The notes: generated from the sequence alone by a model not told the origin. A stretch of 64,000 nt of DNA from Phlyctochytrium arcticum (GCA_025602905.1 JAHLKI010000013.1:248001-312000); one strand, 5' to 3'; positions 1-12,131 are shown, numbered from the stretch's first letter. Numbers and translations: made by a program.

Positions 1-845
1 TCCTTAACGTCGTAGTTGAGGACTTCAAGTATTTGTATGTTGTAGTTGGATGCCGAGGTGCGGATGACGTCGGCGAGTCCTTGTGCGTACTCGCCCGTGG
101 ATGCAAAGACGCCGATTCTCGTCCATTTAAGCGACTGGACCAGTTTGAGCATGACAAGGGCCTGGAGATTGTCATCGGGGGTCAGACGGAAAAACGTGGG
201 AAATTCCTTCTTGTTGGCCAGCGCTGGAGAAGTGGCCCAGCATGAACATTGGAAAATCTAGAAGAGAAAATTCTATGGGTTGAGTTATGACCTCAAACAT
301 TTGGACAGAAAAACTCAACTTACGCCTGTGGTTGATAACGTATACGACATTAGCTTACTCCCACTGGAAAAAATCTCTCCAATTATGCCATTATACCCTT
401 GTGTAACTGCATTCATGGTGGCCGCAATGAGCTTTCCTGTTATACAAGAATATATGACAATAAGAATTGATCAAACACTTTGATTCACGCGCAAATGGGA
501 CGACGAAAAATAAACCAACACAAACCATTATCTTGAAAAAAATCAATTCCATCCACTTTAAACGGCGTAGAACCAAACATATTGGATGCCTATAGAGGGT
601 GTTCCCGCCCGATGGAAGTTAGTTGATTATAAGCTTTCTCTCCAAAGGGGTAACAATTTTTGCCGTACATTAATTTCTTCCACGGCCAATCGCACACTGT
701 CGTTGACGGGTCGGAGTAACTCGAGTTTGGCGAAAAAGGGCATAACGAGAGCTAAACGAATGGGATTGATCTGAGCTGTTGACAAGCTAACGATATGGCT
801 CCAGAGCAGTAGCCATGACCAAAGTAGCCGTTTTACGTTGGCCAT
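1..845 (-). CDS. Class C GPCR (GABA-B receptor-like), N-terminal ligand-binding part, cut by window start
   Basis: The 5' part of a receptor gene runs off the left edge. The ATG at 845 opens a signal peptide (MANVKRLLWSWLLLWSHIVS, then LSTAQ) followed by the start of an ANF/periplasmic-binding-type ligand-binding domain (IRLALVMPFF, AVEEINVR). A second exon at about 403-327 reads AATMNAVTQGYNGIIGEIFS, bounded by an AG acceptor and a GTAAGT donor. The reading from about 240 to 1 gives SPALANKKEFPTFFRLTPDD and then WTRIGVFASTGEYAQGLADV, the classic pattern of metabotropic glutamate/GABA-B receptor ectodomains. The junction between the first exon and the one at 403 is not settled, and one more small exon may lie at 480-627. 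The seven-helix part lies outside the window, so the GPCR call is inferred from the ectodomain type; a receptor guanylate cyclase-like architecture is the main alternative. It would act at the plasma membrane sensing small ligands such as amino acids. Confidence 0.72.
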
Positions 846-2726
846 GGGAAACTCCGGTGCAGTTCTTTTTGAAAACAGTTGGTGAGGGCGTATATACTTG
901 ATGCGGAGGAGGGAAATCACGAACGAACAATTCTTTTTTAAAAAGCTCAGAATCACAAAGTGGGTATTTTAATAGAATTGTTGTCCTTTCTTATTTCCTT
1001 TTCGCTCCGTTCGGCGCTCCCTTTCTGAAGTTGAAAGCAGGATAAGTTCCTAAAAACAAGCCCTCATTTACGTAGATACAAAAACCATACCAGCCTGCCT
1101 TTCATAGTTGATCGGAAACCTACCGCGGACTGGCGTGCAAGCCCTTGGGGCAGAAGTCACTCCAGCTTATAACACCACGGCACCGGTGTGTTGGTCGGAC
1201 CCTAAAAACTACATTTCCGGGCCAGTTTGTTTTGTTTGGATACTGAAAAATCGAACATTGCGAAAATGCACCAAATGCTGGCAAATAGTTCTTTTGACAG
1301 TTTCTGGTATAATGAAAAATCGAACATTTGCGAAATGAACTAAATACTGGCAAATAGTTGTTTTCCTTTGTTGATTATTTGGATGCTCACTGGTTTGGAC
1401 GCCCGTTGTAGGCTCGCAACAGAACTACTGCTATGCTTTGCACCTTATTTTTCTATCACATTCCCCTTTCATTCCAGCTGATAAAGACAACCTGAATTTC
1501 GTCCTCCGGATGATACCAGTGGTATGATATTCTGGCGATTCCAGTACATATAGTCACTTGTGACCGCTTGTCCCTGTTTACAAGCACAATCACCGGCGGT
1601 GCAGCATTTGCGCATTGACTAATAAACTTTTTCGATACTTACTTGCCGATTAACATTGTCGAAATTGTGGGATGACGACTCTCTGATGAATGGATCCATT
1701 GCAAGCCCAAACCAGAGATATTATAGCACCCATTGCCACCCAATGTTCCAAAGAAAAAAGAAACGCCGTCAATCCGTCTTGTGCCGCCCCTCGTACCCTG
1801 ATTATGAGATTCCAAGGGTTATTGGCGCTGGTATTGAATTCAAAGGTAGTTTCAGAGACCCTGGACCAAATAGCATGTTGCCGATTTTCCTCTGAGTTTG
1901 ACCATATCGAGCGTCGCCTCGCGAAGTAGGAGCGGAGTTTGGCTACGTAATACACTAGTACCAGCCAAAGAGAAGAGTTGTTTTCGACAATTTTTCGCAA
2001 AACGTCTCGCTGACGTCTCGTCTTTTGAGGACTTTTCATCTACAGAAGAAGTGTATCTCAAATGATTTTTGCCTCCCAGGAACCTCGTGAGAGAGAATAC
2101 CAACGTTACATACAGGAGTAATTTTCAATTCGGGCAACTGAGTCCAAAGTAGTTATCACTTCGCTTTTCGCAGCTGCCGCATATCAAGCCTCGCCGTTAG
2201 CTGCTTGATGGCCAGTGTATCATCCAAGGATGTTGGGGTGCCTTTCGGTGCCGCTGTTCTTGACGCGACCTCTGCACGCATTTCACAGGAACAGCCGTAG
2301 TCCCGTCAGCGAAATTCAAACCAGCAAAAACCCCAACGTCGGATCTCATCTGTATATGTCTTCCAGCTCGATCAAGCAGGGGGGATGGTCTCGCGCCCTA
2401 TCATCATACCCTCCATTCTCTACCCATGCCGTTGCGGACGCGTACATGGCATGATCCAATCCTTCCGCCATGTATTTGGAACCCTTTTTGAAACCTCTAT
2501 CAGGCGCTCTCTTGCTCCGACGCGGCCCGATAAAGATAGGAAGCTGGCAGGGGAAACAGGGGAAAACTATGGGACCAATGGGAAATAGCTAAATCACGTG
2601 GCCGGCGTTGAGTTTGAAATTTGATTTGAAGCCGGCAGAATTCGCGATCTCGATCTCAAATCTTGTAACCTGGAAACCCTTTGGTTGCGAAGATCTCACC
2701 AATGTAGCTGAGTGGATACTGAAGCA
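846..2726. other. Intergenic region between receptor and haspin genes
   Basis: No gene is recognisable. Open frames on both strands near 1650-2100 shadow each other and match no family that I know. The stretch holds the 5' flanks of two divergently oriented genes and one imperfect tandem duplication at 1241-1364. Confidence 0.5.
1241..1364. repeat. Imperfect tandem duplication, two units of about 55 bp
   Basis: 1241-1295 and 1310-1364 share the blocks TGAAAAATCGAACATT, GCGAAA and GCAAATAGTT, and both are followed by a T-rich run. The offset between the units is 69 bp. No coding potential is seen. Confidence 0.7.
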
Positions 2727-5700
2727 ATGAACCCATACAGTTTTACCAGCAAAACCAAGACTATCCGAACATACGGCAAACGATATCACCGAGTTATCAA
2801 CACGCACAAATGGTCCAGCGATTCGGAGGAGGATCACAGCTTGGAGGGAAAAGAAAACATCCCCGCAGAGAATAAGAAGAAGCATGTAGATAATGAGGAT
2901 GGAGGGGCTTCTGGAAAGCTGGGTGTCAGGGCAGGAAGAGAGAGAAGAACGGGTTTTGGGAGTCGGTCTGTAAGGAACGTCACGCCGCCTCCCCCATCCC
3001 CAAGTGCAGACTCTTCATCATCAGACTCTGAAACTCGACGAGCGACCAACTCATATGACCTACCATGTAGCCCTCTTTTTGCTGGGCCTGCCAAGGTTGC
3101 CGTACCGCGTGCTCAACGCGGTGGAAGGAAGGTAGAGGATGTCCCTCTTTCGCCGTTATTTCCGGCGCGTCGACCCATTCGTCGTGTCGTGCTTACCAGC
3201 GACGATAGCGATGCGGAAGATTCAGAAGCGAGTAACTTGGAGCTGGCCGGGACGAATACCGGTCGAGCGAGCGCGGTTGTCAGCCGTGAGATATCGGAAT
3301 CTGTAGACGATGTGTTAGGTATATCAGAGTCAAATGTAATGATAGGCTCGAATGGCAGGAGTGTGTCAGAAAAGCCGGCGGAAGGCATCATCACTCCGCC
3401 TCCCGCTAGACCTCCTGTACTTTCATCAAGTGAGCTCGAATTTGGCAAGAACTCACGTTCGAATCCAAATGGAAGCCCTCCACTTCTGCTAGCTAGATCA
3501 TCTTTACCATCACAACCTTTGGGACCCCGAGTGAATGAGAGTCTAGACTATGGTGTGCCGGAAAGTTTTGGGTCGCAAAGTCAAGGACAAACAATTGCGA
3601 ATCTAAGCTTTGAGTGTTTAGAGGTTGACAATGAACCTACAGCTGCCCCTGGGGATGTCCTGAACGGTGACGGGTCCGTTGCAGCCTCATCCTGGGCTTT
3701 TCCAGAAGAGCGTATCCTCAGCCCTATCCTACCCTCAACTCGCAATACCTCCCATCAGGACATTGGTCCGAGCTGTTTAGGATCCCCGTCTTTCCCTACC
3801 GTTCACAGTTCGCGCCCGTCATCAGCCCACCGCAATTCTTTGAATCGGAACCCTTTCCTGTCTTCAACCCCGATCGCAGGACCTCGAATGAGCTTGTGCT
3901 TCACTACTCAGAGACGACGGAGGCGCCGAAAAGGATTTGTGCCGCTTGAGGCACTCGATCTGACGCCAGAAAATCACATGCCACATTTCGACTCTAGAAC
4001 AAACGTCGAGCACATTGTTAGCTCGGACGGCTCGGAGCTTACCAGCATCTTGGGTGTTGCGCAGGGGATGAATAGTTCCGAGTCGGAGGAGTTTGAGCTG
4101 AGCCGTATATTAAGCCCCCATCGTGGTCATGTTTATACCCCATTTACTCCTACCAATTCTAAATCTAATCAAGGATCGCCAATACCGAGCCTATCGCCGA
4201 AACCCGTCATGTCCCAAGACGAGTTACGCTTGAGCTCGTTTGAGATTGAAATAAAGCCCCCGCGTTCTGCACGTCCACGACGTGTGCTCATATCCAGCGA
4301 TGATGAAGATTCGCCGTCCGCAACTCCCTCAGAGCCTGATACCCATTCTGTACCGCCAAGAACATATCTCTCCCCATCAGGCCAGTCACGTTTACTCCAT
4401 ACATCTCCGGACCATCAACATTCTCTCCGAGATGACTCGGATTCTACTGCGGGCCCCGACCCGATCAACGACATGGCAACTCACATGGCGACATTGAAAT
4501 TAGTTGAGCCACAGCAAAGTCTAGCTGTATCAGACCTGACCGAGGATTTCAAAGACTTGCGCGTTGCCGAAGCACCAGCGACTCCCCTTGATCACTTGCT
4601 GTCGCTTTCATCCTGCAATAAACTCATTACGATCGATGAGTTTTTATCCAAAAGGTACGTTCTATATTTTAGGTTACAGACTTGAAAAAAACCGGCAGCT
4701 CATGTTTTGCACCCAATAGCGAAATCGAGAGAAAATTAGGGGAAGCATCCTATTCCGAAGTTTTTGCACTGAAATACATTCTTCCCGATGGTCGTAAAGT
4801 ACCTGCAGCTATCAAAATTATACCCTTTCAGCTCGAGAAGCGATCTCCTGGTTCGGAGGACGATGATGACGAGGAAAATGATGCAGATGAGCAAATGCTG
4901 GTGGACGATGTTGTCAAAGAAGTCAAAGTCATGAAACATGTACGGGAAGCGGCAGGCGACAGATTTGTTGATTGTTACGAGTAAGTCATTTGTGGAAAAA
5001 TGATATTGATTGGAGAAGAAGTCTATCCTAACTTGGAGCGTTTGTCGCTTAGTGTTGGGGTATGCCAGGGAGCTTGGCCGGACTGGTTGCTAGACATTCG
5101 TGACGCTTGGACCGGCGAATGTGAAAATGAGAGACCTGGTAATGTTCCCCAGATAACCCTCAACCAATGACATGCGTCACTAAAACAGTTACCACTCTCA
5201 GACAAGTATCCTCCCACCCAGCTCCACGCACTGTTGATCCTCCGTAATGGCGGCACGGATCTCGAGCATATGCCCCCTCGTTCCGCAGCCCAGGTGCTCA
5301 GCATCACCCGCCAAATTGTTTCCGCGCTCGCCAGAGCCGAAACGAGTGGCTTTGAGCATCGCGATTTACACTGGGGAAATGTGCTGGTCAGCTTTGATGA
5401 TGATGAAGATGATGCATACGACGAGGGGGTGAAAGTCTGTATTATCGATTTCACGTTCGGACGGATCAACGATGGTATTACTTTTGCGTTTTTGCTGGAT
5501 CGCCAAATGTTTACTAATTCCACCTTTTAGGAACCAACGCTCCCCCCATCTTTAACCCCATCACTGACCCGGCCATTTTCGCGGGAAAAGGCAAAGGCCA
5601 GCGGGGCGGCGACTTGCAGTTTGACGTGTACAGATGGATGCTGGCTGAGACGGGCGGAGCCTGGGTCGGGTTCTACCCTCGAACAAACATTTTTGTGAGT

Positions 5701-5910
5701 TTTCCTCATATCCGTACAATTTTAACGGCGTCTGACTTTTGATTTTCTTAGTGGATACACTACCTGATTGACAAACTGTTGACCAAGAAAAAGCTGGCCA
5801 AGCAGCCAGCTGCCACTGGTGCTCGGAAGATCCTGACTAGTCTGCGCGACGCTATTCTGGAGTGTGGGTCGGCTTCAGAGGCTGTCGATCGGGGACTTTT
5901 GGATTTTTGA
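2727..5910 (+). CDS. HASPIN: Haspin-like serine/threonine kinase (histone H3 Thr3 kinase)
   Basis: Haspin phosphorylates histone H3 Thr3 at centromeres in mitosis. Six exons were read: 2727-4654, 4720-4980, 5053-5138, 5202-5474, 5531-5694 and 5752-5910. All have GT-AG borders and sum to 956 codons plus stop. The ATG at 2727 starts MNPYSFTSKTKTIRTYGKRY; the N-terminal RTYG-type basic motif is typical of haspins. A long acidic and Ser/Pro-rich disordered region follows, about residues 20-630. The kinase domain begins with KLGEASYSEVFAL (glycine loop), then AIKIIPF (lysine), an acidic insert, and the haspin-specific VCQGAWPDWLL. The catalytic loop is EHRDLHWGNVLV, and IIDFTFGRIND replaces the DFG motif as in the haspin family. 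The family's divergent C-lobe follows: RGGDLQFDVYRWM and WIHYLIDKLL. The gene looks intact. The nuclear/chromosomal role is taken from the family. Confidence 0.95.
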
Positions 5911-6400
5911 AGAACAGGATTCTTCTTTTCTTCTTTTTTGTACATTTTGTCGTTCTCTTTCTTATTTTTACTGTATATTTTTGTGGGAGACCACATTCTC
6001 TACGATACTCATCCCGAGCAAGGGCCTCACCTTGGCCCAACTTTTGCGGGAAGTCCCCGCCGTCGATCCTATCCAAAACATGGCCGCAAGATTGCACAAG
6101 TGAGGGAGCTCTCAAATCCCGCAACAAGCATGCAAGATAAATGGATAAGAAGAGTGTAAAGACAAGTGTATGTGTGTATGCGCCAAAAAAAATGTAATCA
6201 ATGATATGTAGAACGTTATCTCGGAGTACGGACTCTTGGGAAGTATAGGGGGATAGTCACTCTCATCCATCATCCATCCCCTCAACCCATTCGAGTCTGT
6301 TAATACAACGCCTTTGGGGGCTTTGTCAGTTTTTCCCTCCTCGCTGCCGCTCGCATTAGATTTAGCTTTAAATCTTCCCACGCCCCCTCCGGATGGGCCA
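5911..6400. other. Intergenic, haspin 3' flank
   Basis: T-rich 3' flank of the haspin gene. A minus-strand open frame at 6112-6381 has no recognisable content. No gene is supported. Confidence 0.5.
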
Positions 6401-6594
6401 CACCGAAGTCAGTATTTAGTGTTGGTCGAGAGTTAGTGTAGGTTGAGAATTAGTCTTACCAACAGCGCTAATTCTTGAATTTGGGTCAGTATTTATATGG
6501 TTCAAAATTAGTGTTGGCAACACTAATTCTTGAAATTGGGTCAGGATTTCTTGTTCAGAATTAGTGTTGGGAACACTAATTACTGACTTCGGTG
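6401..6594. mobile_element. MITE-like element, Tc1/mariner type, copy A
   Basis: A 194-bp element whose ends are inverted repeats: CACCGAAGTCAGTATTTAGT at the left, and the same sequence with a few changes in inverted form at the right, ending GACTTCGGTG. Internal sequence is built of degenerate repeats of AGAATTAGT in both orientations. It is flanked by CA on the left and TA on the right, consistent with a TA target duplication with one base changed. The same terminal sequence bounds the element at 31990-32186. There is no coding capacity, so it would be non-autonomous. The family assignment is inferred from the TA flanks. Confidence 0.75.
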
Positions 6595-7706
6595 TACATG
6601 TAAACTACATCTTCATGATAGAAAACAGTGGTCCCAATTATTTACAATCAATTTTTACGCTCGCATGTGGATTATGGATGATGGTAATTGGACTGGGTTT
6701 TCATGCCTCAACTATGTACCGGGATGTTGCAATTCTGAATTATCTATGCATCCGATCGACCCCAAAATGAAAACAAGTCACAATTTTACCCTCGAAATTC
6801 ATCCTACAAACTGCCTATCCCGTAGCTATATGCGATCCTCATCAGGTATCTAATTACTGATAGCATTCAGTCATTCAAAAATTATCAAGGGAAGAAACTA
6901 CTATACCAAATTCGTACAAGAAATCCGGATCGATATGACGGGCCATCGGCATTGTTACGGAGCAAACGTATTCCAGCGTTGATATATCGTTCACGGCTGT
7001 TGTGAAAAGATAACTGGTCATATCTTCCACCTCAAAAATCATCCCACATTGTAGTTGCAACTGACACAATAACTCAAATGGACGCAGCGCCGGAATAATC
7101 CATATTTTCACTATACCGGTATGTGTGATGTGGCAATACGCATTACAACCGCCCAATTGTGATCAGGAAATATCCAGTCTTTTTCATTGACCACACCAAG
7201 TTTTGGCAGGCAAAGCACTCGCTCTACGATTCGGCTTTACAGGACATTAGCTATATAAAAGTAACACAGGACGACTGATGTCGGACTAGTGGTAGTCAGG
7301 GTAAGGCACGCTGGGGTGACGTGGTGGAGGTGTTTTTCACGAACCAAAGCCTGTGAGTGTGTCTGGGCAGTAGCTTTCCAAAGTATTTCCACGGCGGATG
7401 GCACTTGCTGAATGAGAGATTTTATATACTTGTGAGAAATGCACTCCATGACTACAATGGAACGGAATCCAAAGAGATGACATCGATGACGACGGAAGCA
7501 TGCAACAAATTGAAAGACATTGGGTGCAGCGGGAGGCGGACGCAGTTTTCAAGCTTACAGACAGAAATTTAGTGCGCATGCCCTGCCGACCCTCGTTTCA
7601 GTTAGGATGGAAACTACATTGCAAATATGCCAGTGAAAGCAGAACAAATTTCAAACTTTCGTGACGATATCACAAGCTCAGGAAAATCGTTGGGGCAAAT
7701 ATCCGC
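6595..7706. other. Intergenic, 3' flank of ankyrin gene copy 1
   Basis: No convincing gene. From about 7450 rightward the sequence is homologous to about 35930-36200, the flank of the second ankyrin copy, so the duplicated block extends past the stop codon. The open frames here are short and unrecognised. Confidence 0.5.
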
Positions 7707-10424
7707 TCAGTCCTCGTCGGAAGAATCGCCCTCGTCGGAAGAATCGCCCTCATAGGTGCCGGTCTCTGGCTCATATTCTTTCAATTTTCCCAAAAGATTG
7801 GGCTGCGCAAATTGGTGCTTGTCATCAAAGTACACGAAAGCATCATCCTGGGACAAAAATAACTCTGCATCCCGAAAGGGAACCCGCTGTAAGCTTGGGG
7901 TAACTGGGAAGATGCGTGGCAGATTGCTGTCATCTTGCATAGTGTTGCAGCCAACTCTGATGTTGTCGGTGTTGAAATCGTCAGGTGGCTCGTCAATTTC
8001 GGCATCTTCGCCGCCAACGTCGAGCCATCTAGCTCGCTTAGCATTCTCAAACTTGTCATACAAGCAGTCTCCGCACATGGCATGTCCCTCACGATTGAAA
8101 ACGAGAGTGGTGTAGTTTGCAGCGATACGCCGCGAGCCACGGCATGATGCTCTCGTTATTTTACTTGATGATGGAATAAAGGTCGGGTCAGCGAACAGCA
8201 CGCCTTCGTTTTGGAGCTCGCCTTCGTCAGTATCCATGGCGTCTGACTCCAAATCCGCTTCCGATATTCCGAGATAAACGCATATAGATTCCATGGTGGT
8301 ATGCTTGCCTATCGGACGACCCTTGTGGCGGCTGCTGACGTTCACACATGTGCATTTTTCGGGGTCAAGGTCATGATAAATCGCCGGGAGCAACATATCC
8401 GCAAAATTTTCATGTGGGTAAGGAACTCCTATCTTCCTGCAGTACCGAAGAAGAGCATGATTGTTGGCGTCGAATGCAGGTTCCAAGAGTATAATTGGAA
8501 GCTCGGTCGCGTCGTGACCGCTAATAGTATATTGGGTTTTCCTGAGCAGTTCCAGAATGACATAATCTTCCTCGTCAATTGCACGCTTTACTGCGCTTCG
8601 CCAAAGTGCTTTGTCGCCAATGCGGATACTGCACTTTGGAGAGGGCCCTTTGGATTGAAACAATGCCACATTTTCGGCAGGTGATGATGGAATCAACGAT
8701 CGGACCACATCGTGAAGTCCTTGTTCAACAGCGATACTGAGCCAATACTTTTTCAGACCGTCACGAGGGTAAAAGACACCACTGTCAGGGTATGAGGGCC
8801 TGGTGAGCGCGTCTCGAATGATTAAAAACAAAAGGGGCTCATTGCGTTCAAGGGCTTCGGTACAGATAGTAGTACCAAAATAGGCGAGAATAGTACGGCA
8901 GCCTGGTAGTGCAGCACATGTCACCAGTTCATGTCGAAGATCCTGCTTGAGCGACGCATCCTTGTTCCCATCAGCCATCAATCTCATGGTAAGCAAGCAT
9001 ATGCGACGCAAGGCGGCCACTGCAGCGGTATATGTCTCCGAACCAAGACCAATGGGGGTCACGACTGTTTCCATGGGCCGTAATCTCGAGTGGAGTATCA
9101 GATTAAAGAAAACGTCAGACAGTGCAGACACTTTCCATCTTGACGCTGGATTTTTGTATGTCGGGAGGAGAAGTTCCCGACATCTACTTGATATCCGCAT
9201 CAAGGCCGGGCTGCGCGGAATGGGAAAGTCAATCTCCGTTAACAGAATAGACCTACACTCTGGTACATGTTCGATCATATGCCACAGAAGCTTCTCCTGC
9301 TCATCCTTGACGGCACAGCGCAACGCGACAACCATGTCGTGGTGGTGATATGACTTTTGCATGCTGAACGCGGGACGGCGGAGACATGTCTCAATCATGT
9401 TCCAAAACCCATTACGAATTGCGTCATAGACGAGCTGGTTACCCCGCCCGAGAGGGTCCATAAAGGCATCTAGGTTGTCGGCACCGCTTAACAGATTCCA
9501 CAGAAATAGAAAGTGAGGCTCCCCCCAAGAACAGCTGAAGAAGGACAGGTGCCTGCTTGGAATGTGGGTAGCTCCGTGTTGAATCAAAAAATCTGCAGCC
9601 TCGGTACGACCATGATCCAGAGCGTTGTTGAGAGCTTGATTGCGGTCGTCGTCAGACAAACCTTGGGTTAGAGGCATGCAAAACTCTAAAATTGGTACAG
9701 TAGACGCTCTTTTGAAAGCCCCGAGGGCAGCTGCTTGTACTTGGTTTTCGTCCTTATGCTGAATTTGTTGAACAAAGTACTTCAGCAAGTCAAGGTGCCC
9801 ATATGCTGCTGATAATTCAGCATCGCGTAGCAAGACTGTCAAATCTGGTGTCGATTGTGACTTCTCCGTCAAAGCTTGGACTAACTCCAAATTCCCGAGT
9901 TCGATTGCAATCTCCACCACCTTGCGCTGATTTACAACGCCATACTCGATAAATGGTTCAATCAGTGGTAAGCTCCCTTTGCTTACTGCCAATCTAATCG
10001 CCAATTGCTCGGCCTTTTCATCAGAGATAAAATTCCGCTCCAACAGTATGCGGAGTATGGCAGCTTGCTCGAATCTCACGGCAGTGCTAGAATAGCACTC
10101 AGGCAACTCCTCAGCCGAATAATAAACCGCGGCTAGCCTAGGCGAATGTTGAAGTCCGGCATCGAGAATCAAAGTAACCATGTCACGCAACCCCAGTGCT
10201 ATAGCGGTCCGAATGGCAGCGTCTCTCGCAGGAGACATAAACTCATCGGATTTGAAACAGCAGAAGCAAAGGTGTCTGTGCGAGAAGCGGCCTGTGTCCT
10301 TGGAGGCATGATCCCACTCTCGGCAGTCCTTCAGAAGCCGCCGAACCTTGGGAATATCGTTGGCCTTGACTGCTTTAATGAGGGCAATCTGTCGCCGTCG
10401 AAGTTCTAGTGGAGTCACCGGCAT
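7707..10424 (-). CDS. Ankyrin-like repeat protein, intact copy 1
   Basis: A single uninterrupted frame of 905 residues. The ATG at 10424 (MPVTPLELRRRQIALIKAVK) was chosen because it is the upstream-most methionine shared with the second copy at 38871. The frame stays open further upstream in this copy, so a longer protein is possible. Residues about 10-330 show helical repeats of ankyrin type, such as ALIKAVKANDIPKVRRLLKD, AIRTAIALGLRDMVTLILDA and AIELGNLELVQALTE. The long C-terminal half is not recognised. It contains cysteine pairs (CTCVN, CGDCLY) that could bind metal, and it ends in an acidic tail with a duplicated GDSSDE unit. No catalytic motif is seen. The function is unknown; ankyrin repeats suggest protein binding. 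The gene is a member of a segmental duplication. Confidence 0.75.
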   Translation of the reverse strand: MPVTPLELRRRQIALIKAVKANDIPKVRRLLKDCREWDHASKDTGRFSHRHLCFCCFKSDEFMSPARDAAIRTAIALGLRDMVTLILDAGLQHSPRLAAVYYSAEELPECYSSTAVRFEQAAILRILLERNFISDEKAEQLAIRLAVSKGSLPLIEPFIEYGVVNQRKVVEIAIELGNLELVQALTEKSQSTPDLTVLLRDAELSAAYGHLDLLKYFVQQIQHKDENQVQAAALGAFKRASTVPILEFCMPLTQGLSDDDRNQALNNALDHGRTEAADFLIQHGATHIPSRHLSFFSCSWGEPHFLFLWNLLSGADNLDAFMDPLGRGNQLVYDAIRNGFWNMIETCLRRPAFSMQKSYHHHDMVVALRCAVKDEQEKLLWHMIEHVPECRSILLTEIDFPIPRSPALMRISSRCRELLLPTYKNPASRWKVSALSDVFFNLILHSRLRPMETVVTPIGLGSETYTAAVAALRRICLLTMRLMADGNKDASLKQDLRHELVTCAALPGCRTILAYFGTTICTEALERNEPLLFLIIRDALTRPSYPDSGVFYPRDGLKKYWLSIAVEQGLHDVVRSLIPSSPAENVALFQSKGPSPKCSIRIGDKALWRSAVKRAIDEEDYVILELLRKTQYTISGHDATELPIILLEPAFDANNHALLRYCRKIGVPYPHENFADMLLPAIYHDLDPEKCTCVNVSSRHKGRPIGKHTTMESICVYLGISEADLESDAMDTDEGELQNEGVLFADPTFIPSSSKITRASCRGSRRIAANYTTLVFNREGHAMCGDCLYDKFENAKRARWLDVGGEDAEIDEPPDDFNTDNIRVGCNTMQDDSNLPRIFPVTPSLQRVPFRDAELFLSQDDAFVYFDDKHQFAQPNLLGKLKEYEPETGTYEGDSSDEGDSSDED

Positions 10425-12131
10425 AGTTCTGTCCTGCGTTTCGTTTCCAGTCAACGATCGTTTTCGAAGCCCGGATCTCGCTGATGATCTTACCTCGCTG
10501 CAATATTGAATTTCCCAGGGAAATGCATGACTGAGCAACCGTAGATTCGACGATTCGTAAATTTCAAACGAGCTCTTCCGATACTTTCCGGCTTCCGATC
10601 TCTCCCGATCATGCATGCAGAGCCAGGCCAACCGACCCTGCAACCGACCACTCACCACGCCATAGCATTTCTTCCTTTTTGGGTTGCCAGACATCCCAAT
10701 TAAGGACTGCCGCTTCCCAAACCGAATTAAAACCTTATCGCGCTGGGGCAACGTTTTGTGGGGAGTACGCGTCCCAGACAGTAAACTGTTCACCGCTGGG
10801 GACACCTGAGGCACCAGAGGTGACATTAATGAGGGAAATCCTCCGACTATATGAAACTCTTCAAAAGTTCTACATTTTTTGGCCTCTGCCCATGTTTGAC
10901 ACCCCCTATTAGGTTGGTATGAAGATATGGACACTTGTGTGGGGGGCTCTGGGCATGCTGCATCTGAGCAAGGATATGCAAGCTTGAACGTTCCTCTTGA
11001 GCTTGCAACGTGAAGGGCTGATCTGGCCGGGAGATGTTCTGAGTTTTATTTGGACACGAGCCCTAAAATAACTCCCGGAATTGCTCCGGTTGTGCATCAT
11101 CACTTTCATCGGATACCGTGGGGGCGGCACCTGAATAACCACGAATCTTGCTGGCCATCCTTGTTGCAATTGCTTCTTCCGGTCCCAGAACCAATATGTA
11201 CACGGCCTCGGGAAATTTCGAATAAACATGCTCATCGTTCCCATTTTCCAGACGGTGTTAGTTGGTGGTTGATCAAAATAGGGACAATGTTCCCCAGAGT
11301 ATTTTCGTTGAATTGAAGTGGCATTTCCAGTATGTTCGCTTCTGTGATGTGGAAGCTTTTTGATTACAGTTACAGTAAGAGGGTTTGTGACTCTCCTTTT
11401 TTTCGATGGACTGCTCCATAATCTTTTGTGAGTCCGGGAGACTCGCGGAGAGGGGCGGGGCCAAAAACCGGCAGAGTTCGAACCCGCGTAAACTGTCAGC
11501 TCACGGCTTACTTACTTTTTTAGAAATGTACTCCGGATGAGTCTCTCCAAAATCCCAATGCAGATCCTTACGTGATGGGACCCTCCTCGTTGGAGGAAAA
11601 AAACCTTCCGAAACGAATAAAACCTTCTACACGGACGCACTCAACTTCAACGCAAATACTCCCGACTCGTGGCGTGGAAAGGTGACACCCGTTAACCCGA
11701 TACAACGGGGGTATTTACCGCAGTAGCAAACAATCATGCTACACATCCAGGTACGCTATGCTGCAGCGAGTTAAAAGTTCTCAGGTGGTTAGAAAATCGC
11801 ATGTGAGACTAGACACCAATCCCCTCGTTGCGATGTCGAGTTCGCAATGGGTGTAAATGGTTGAGAAATCAGCATTGCCTGGGGTTGCGGGGGGTTGTTG
11901 AGATTGTGTAGGGTGGTATCATTTCGCCTTCTTTGCCACTATGTACAGAAACCGTCAGTAATGTTAAGCGAAACGTCACATGAGTGAAAGGAGAATGTCC
12001 CAACCTCGACCATCATCTGTTATAGTTTCCTTTATGGGACCGTCCATCTTCAGCTCCGATTGTTCCTTGGCGAGAGAAACAAAGTTAATGGTAAAATCAA
12101 AAAAGTACGAACACCATAGGAAGCAAAATTC
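10425..12131. other. Intergenic, upstream of ankyrin copy 1
   Basis: The ankyrin frame remains open to 10934, but the part above 10424 is poorly conserved in the second copy. A fragment of a MITE-like end lies at 10874-10908. A B-box-like GGTTCGAACTC occurs on the minus strand near 11485 without a full tRNA fold. No other gene is seen. Confidence 0.5.
10874..10908. mobile_element. Terminal fragment of MITE-like family 2
   Basis: The block GGCCTCTGCCCATGTTTGAC followed by ACCCCCTA matches both inverted ends of the complete element at 35288-35446. Only one end is present here, next to the boundary of the ankyrin open frame. Confidence 0.6.

Noticed and set aside
1650..2103. Coding gene between receptor and haspin
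   Set aside because: Overlapping frames on both strands are open together, with no family features or splice structure.
6875..7156. Small gene on the minus strand (93 residues)
   Set aside because: No start context, no motif, and the sequence is not part of the conserved duplicated block.
7680..7755. CRISPR-like repeat (TCGTCGGAAGAATCGCCC twice)
   Set aside because: Only two adjacent copies, in frame, encoding a doubled GDSSDE tail of the ankyrin-like protein.
11465..11530. tRNA or tRNA-derived SINE on the minus strand
   Set aside because: A good T-loop/B-box (GGTTCGAACTC) is present, but no A box, no acceptor stem partner and no cloverleaf could be drawn upstream.
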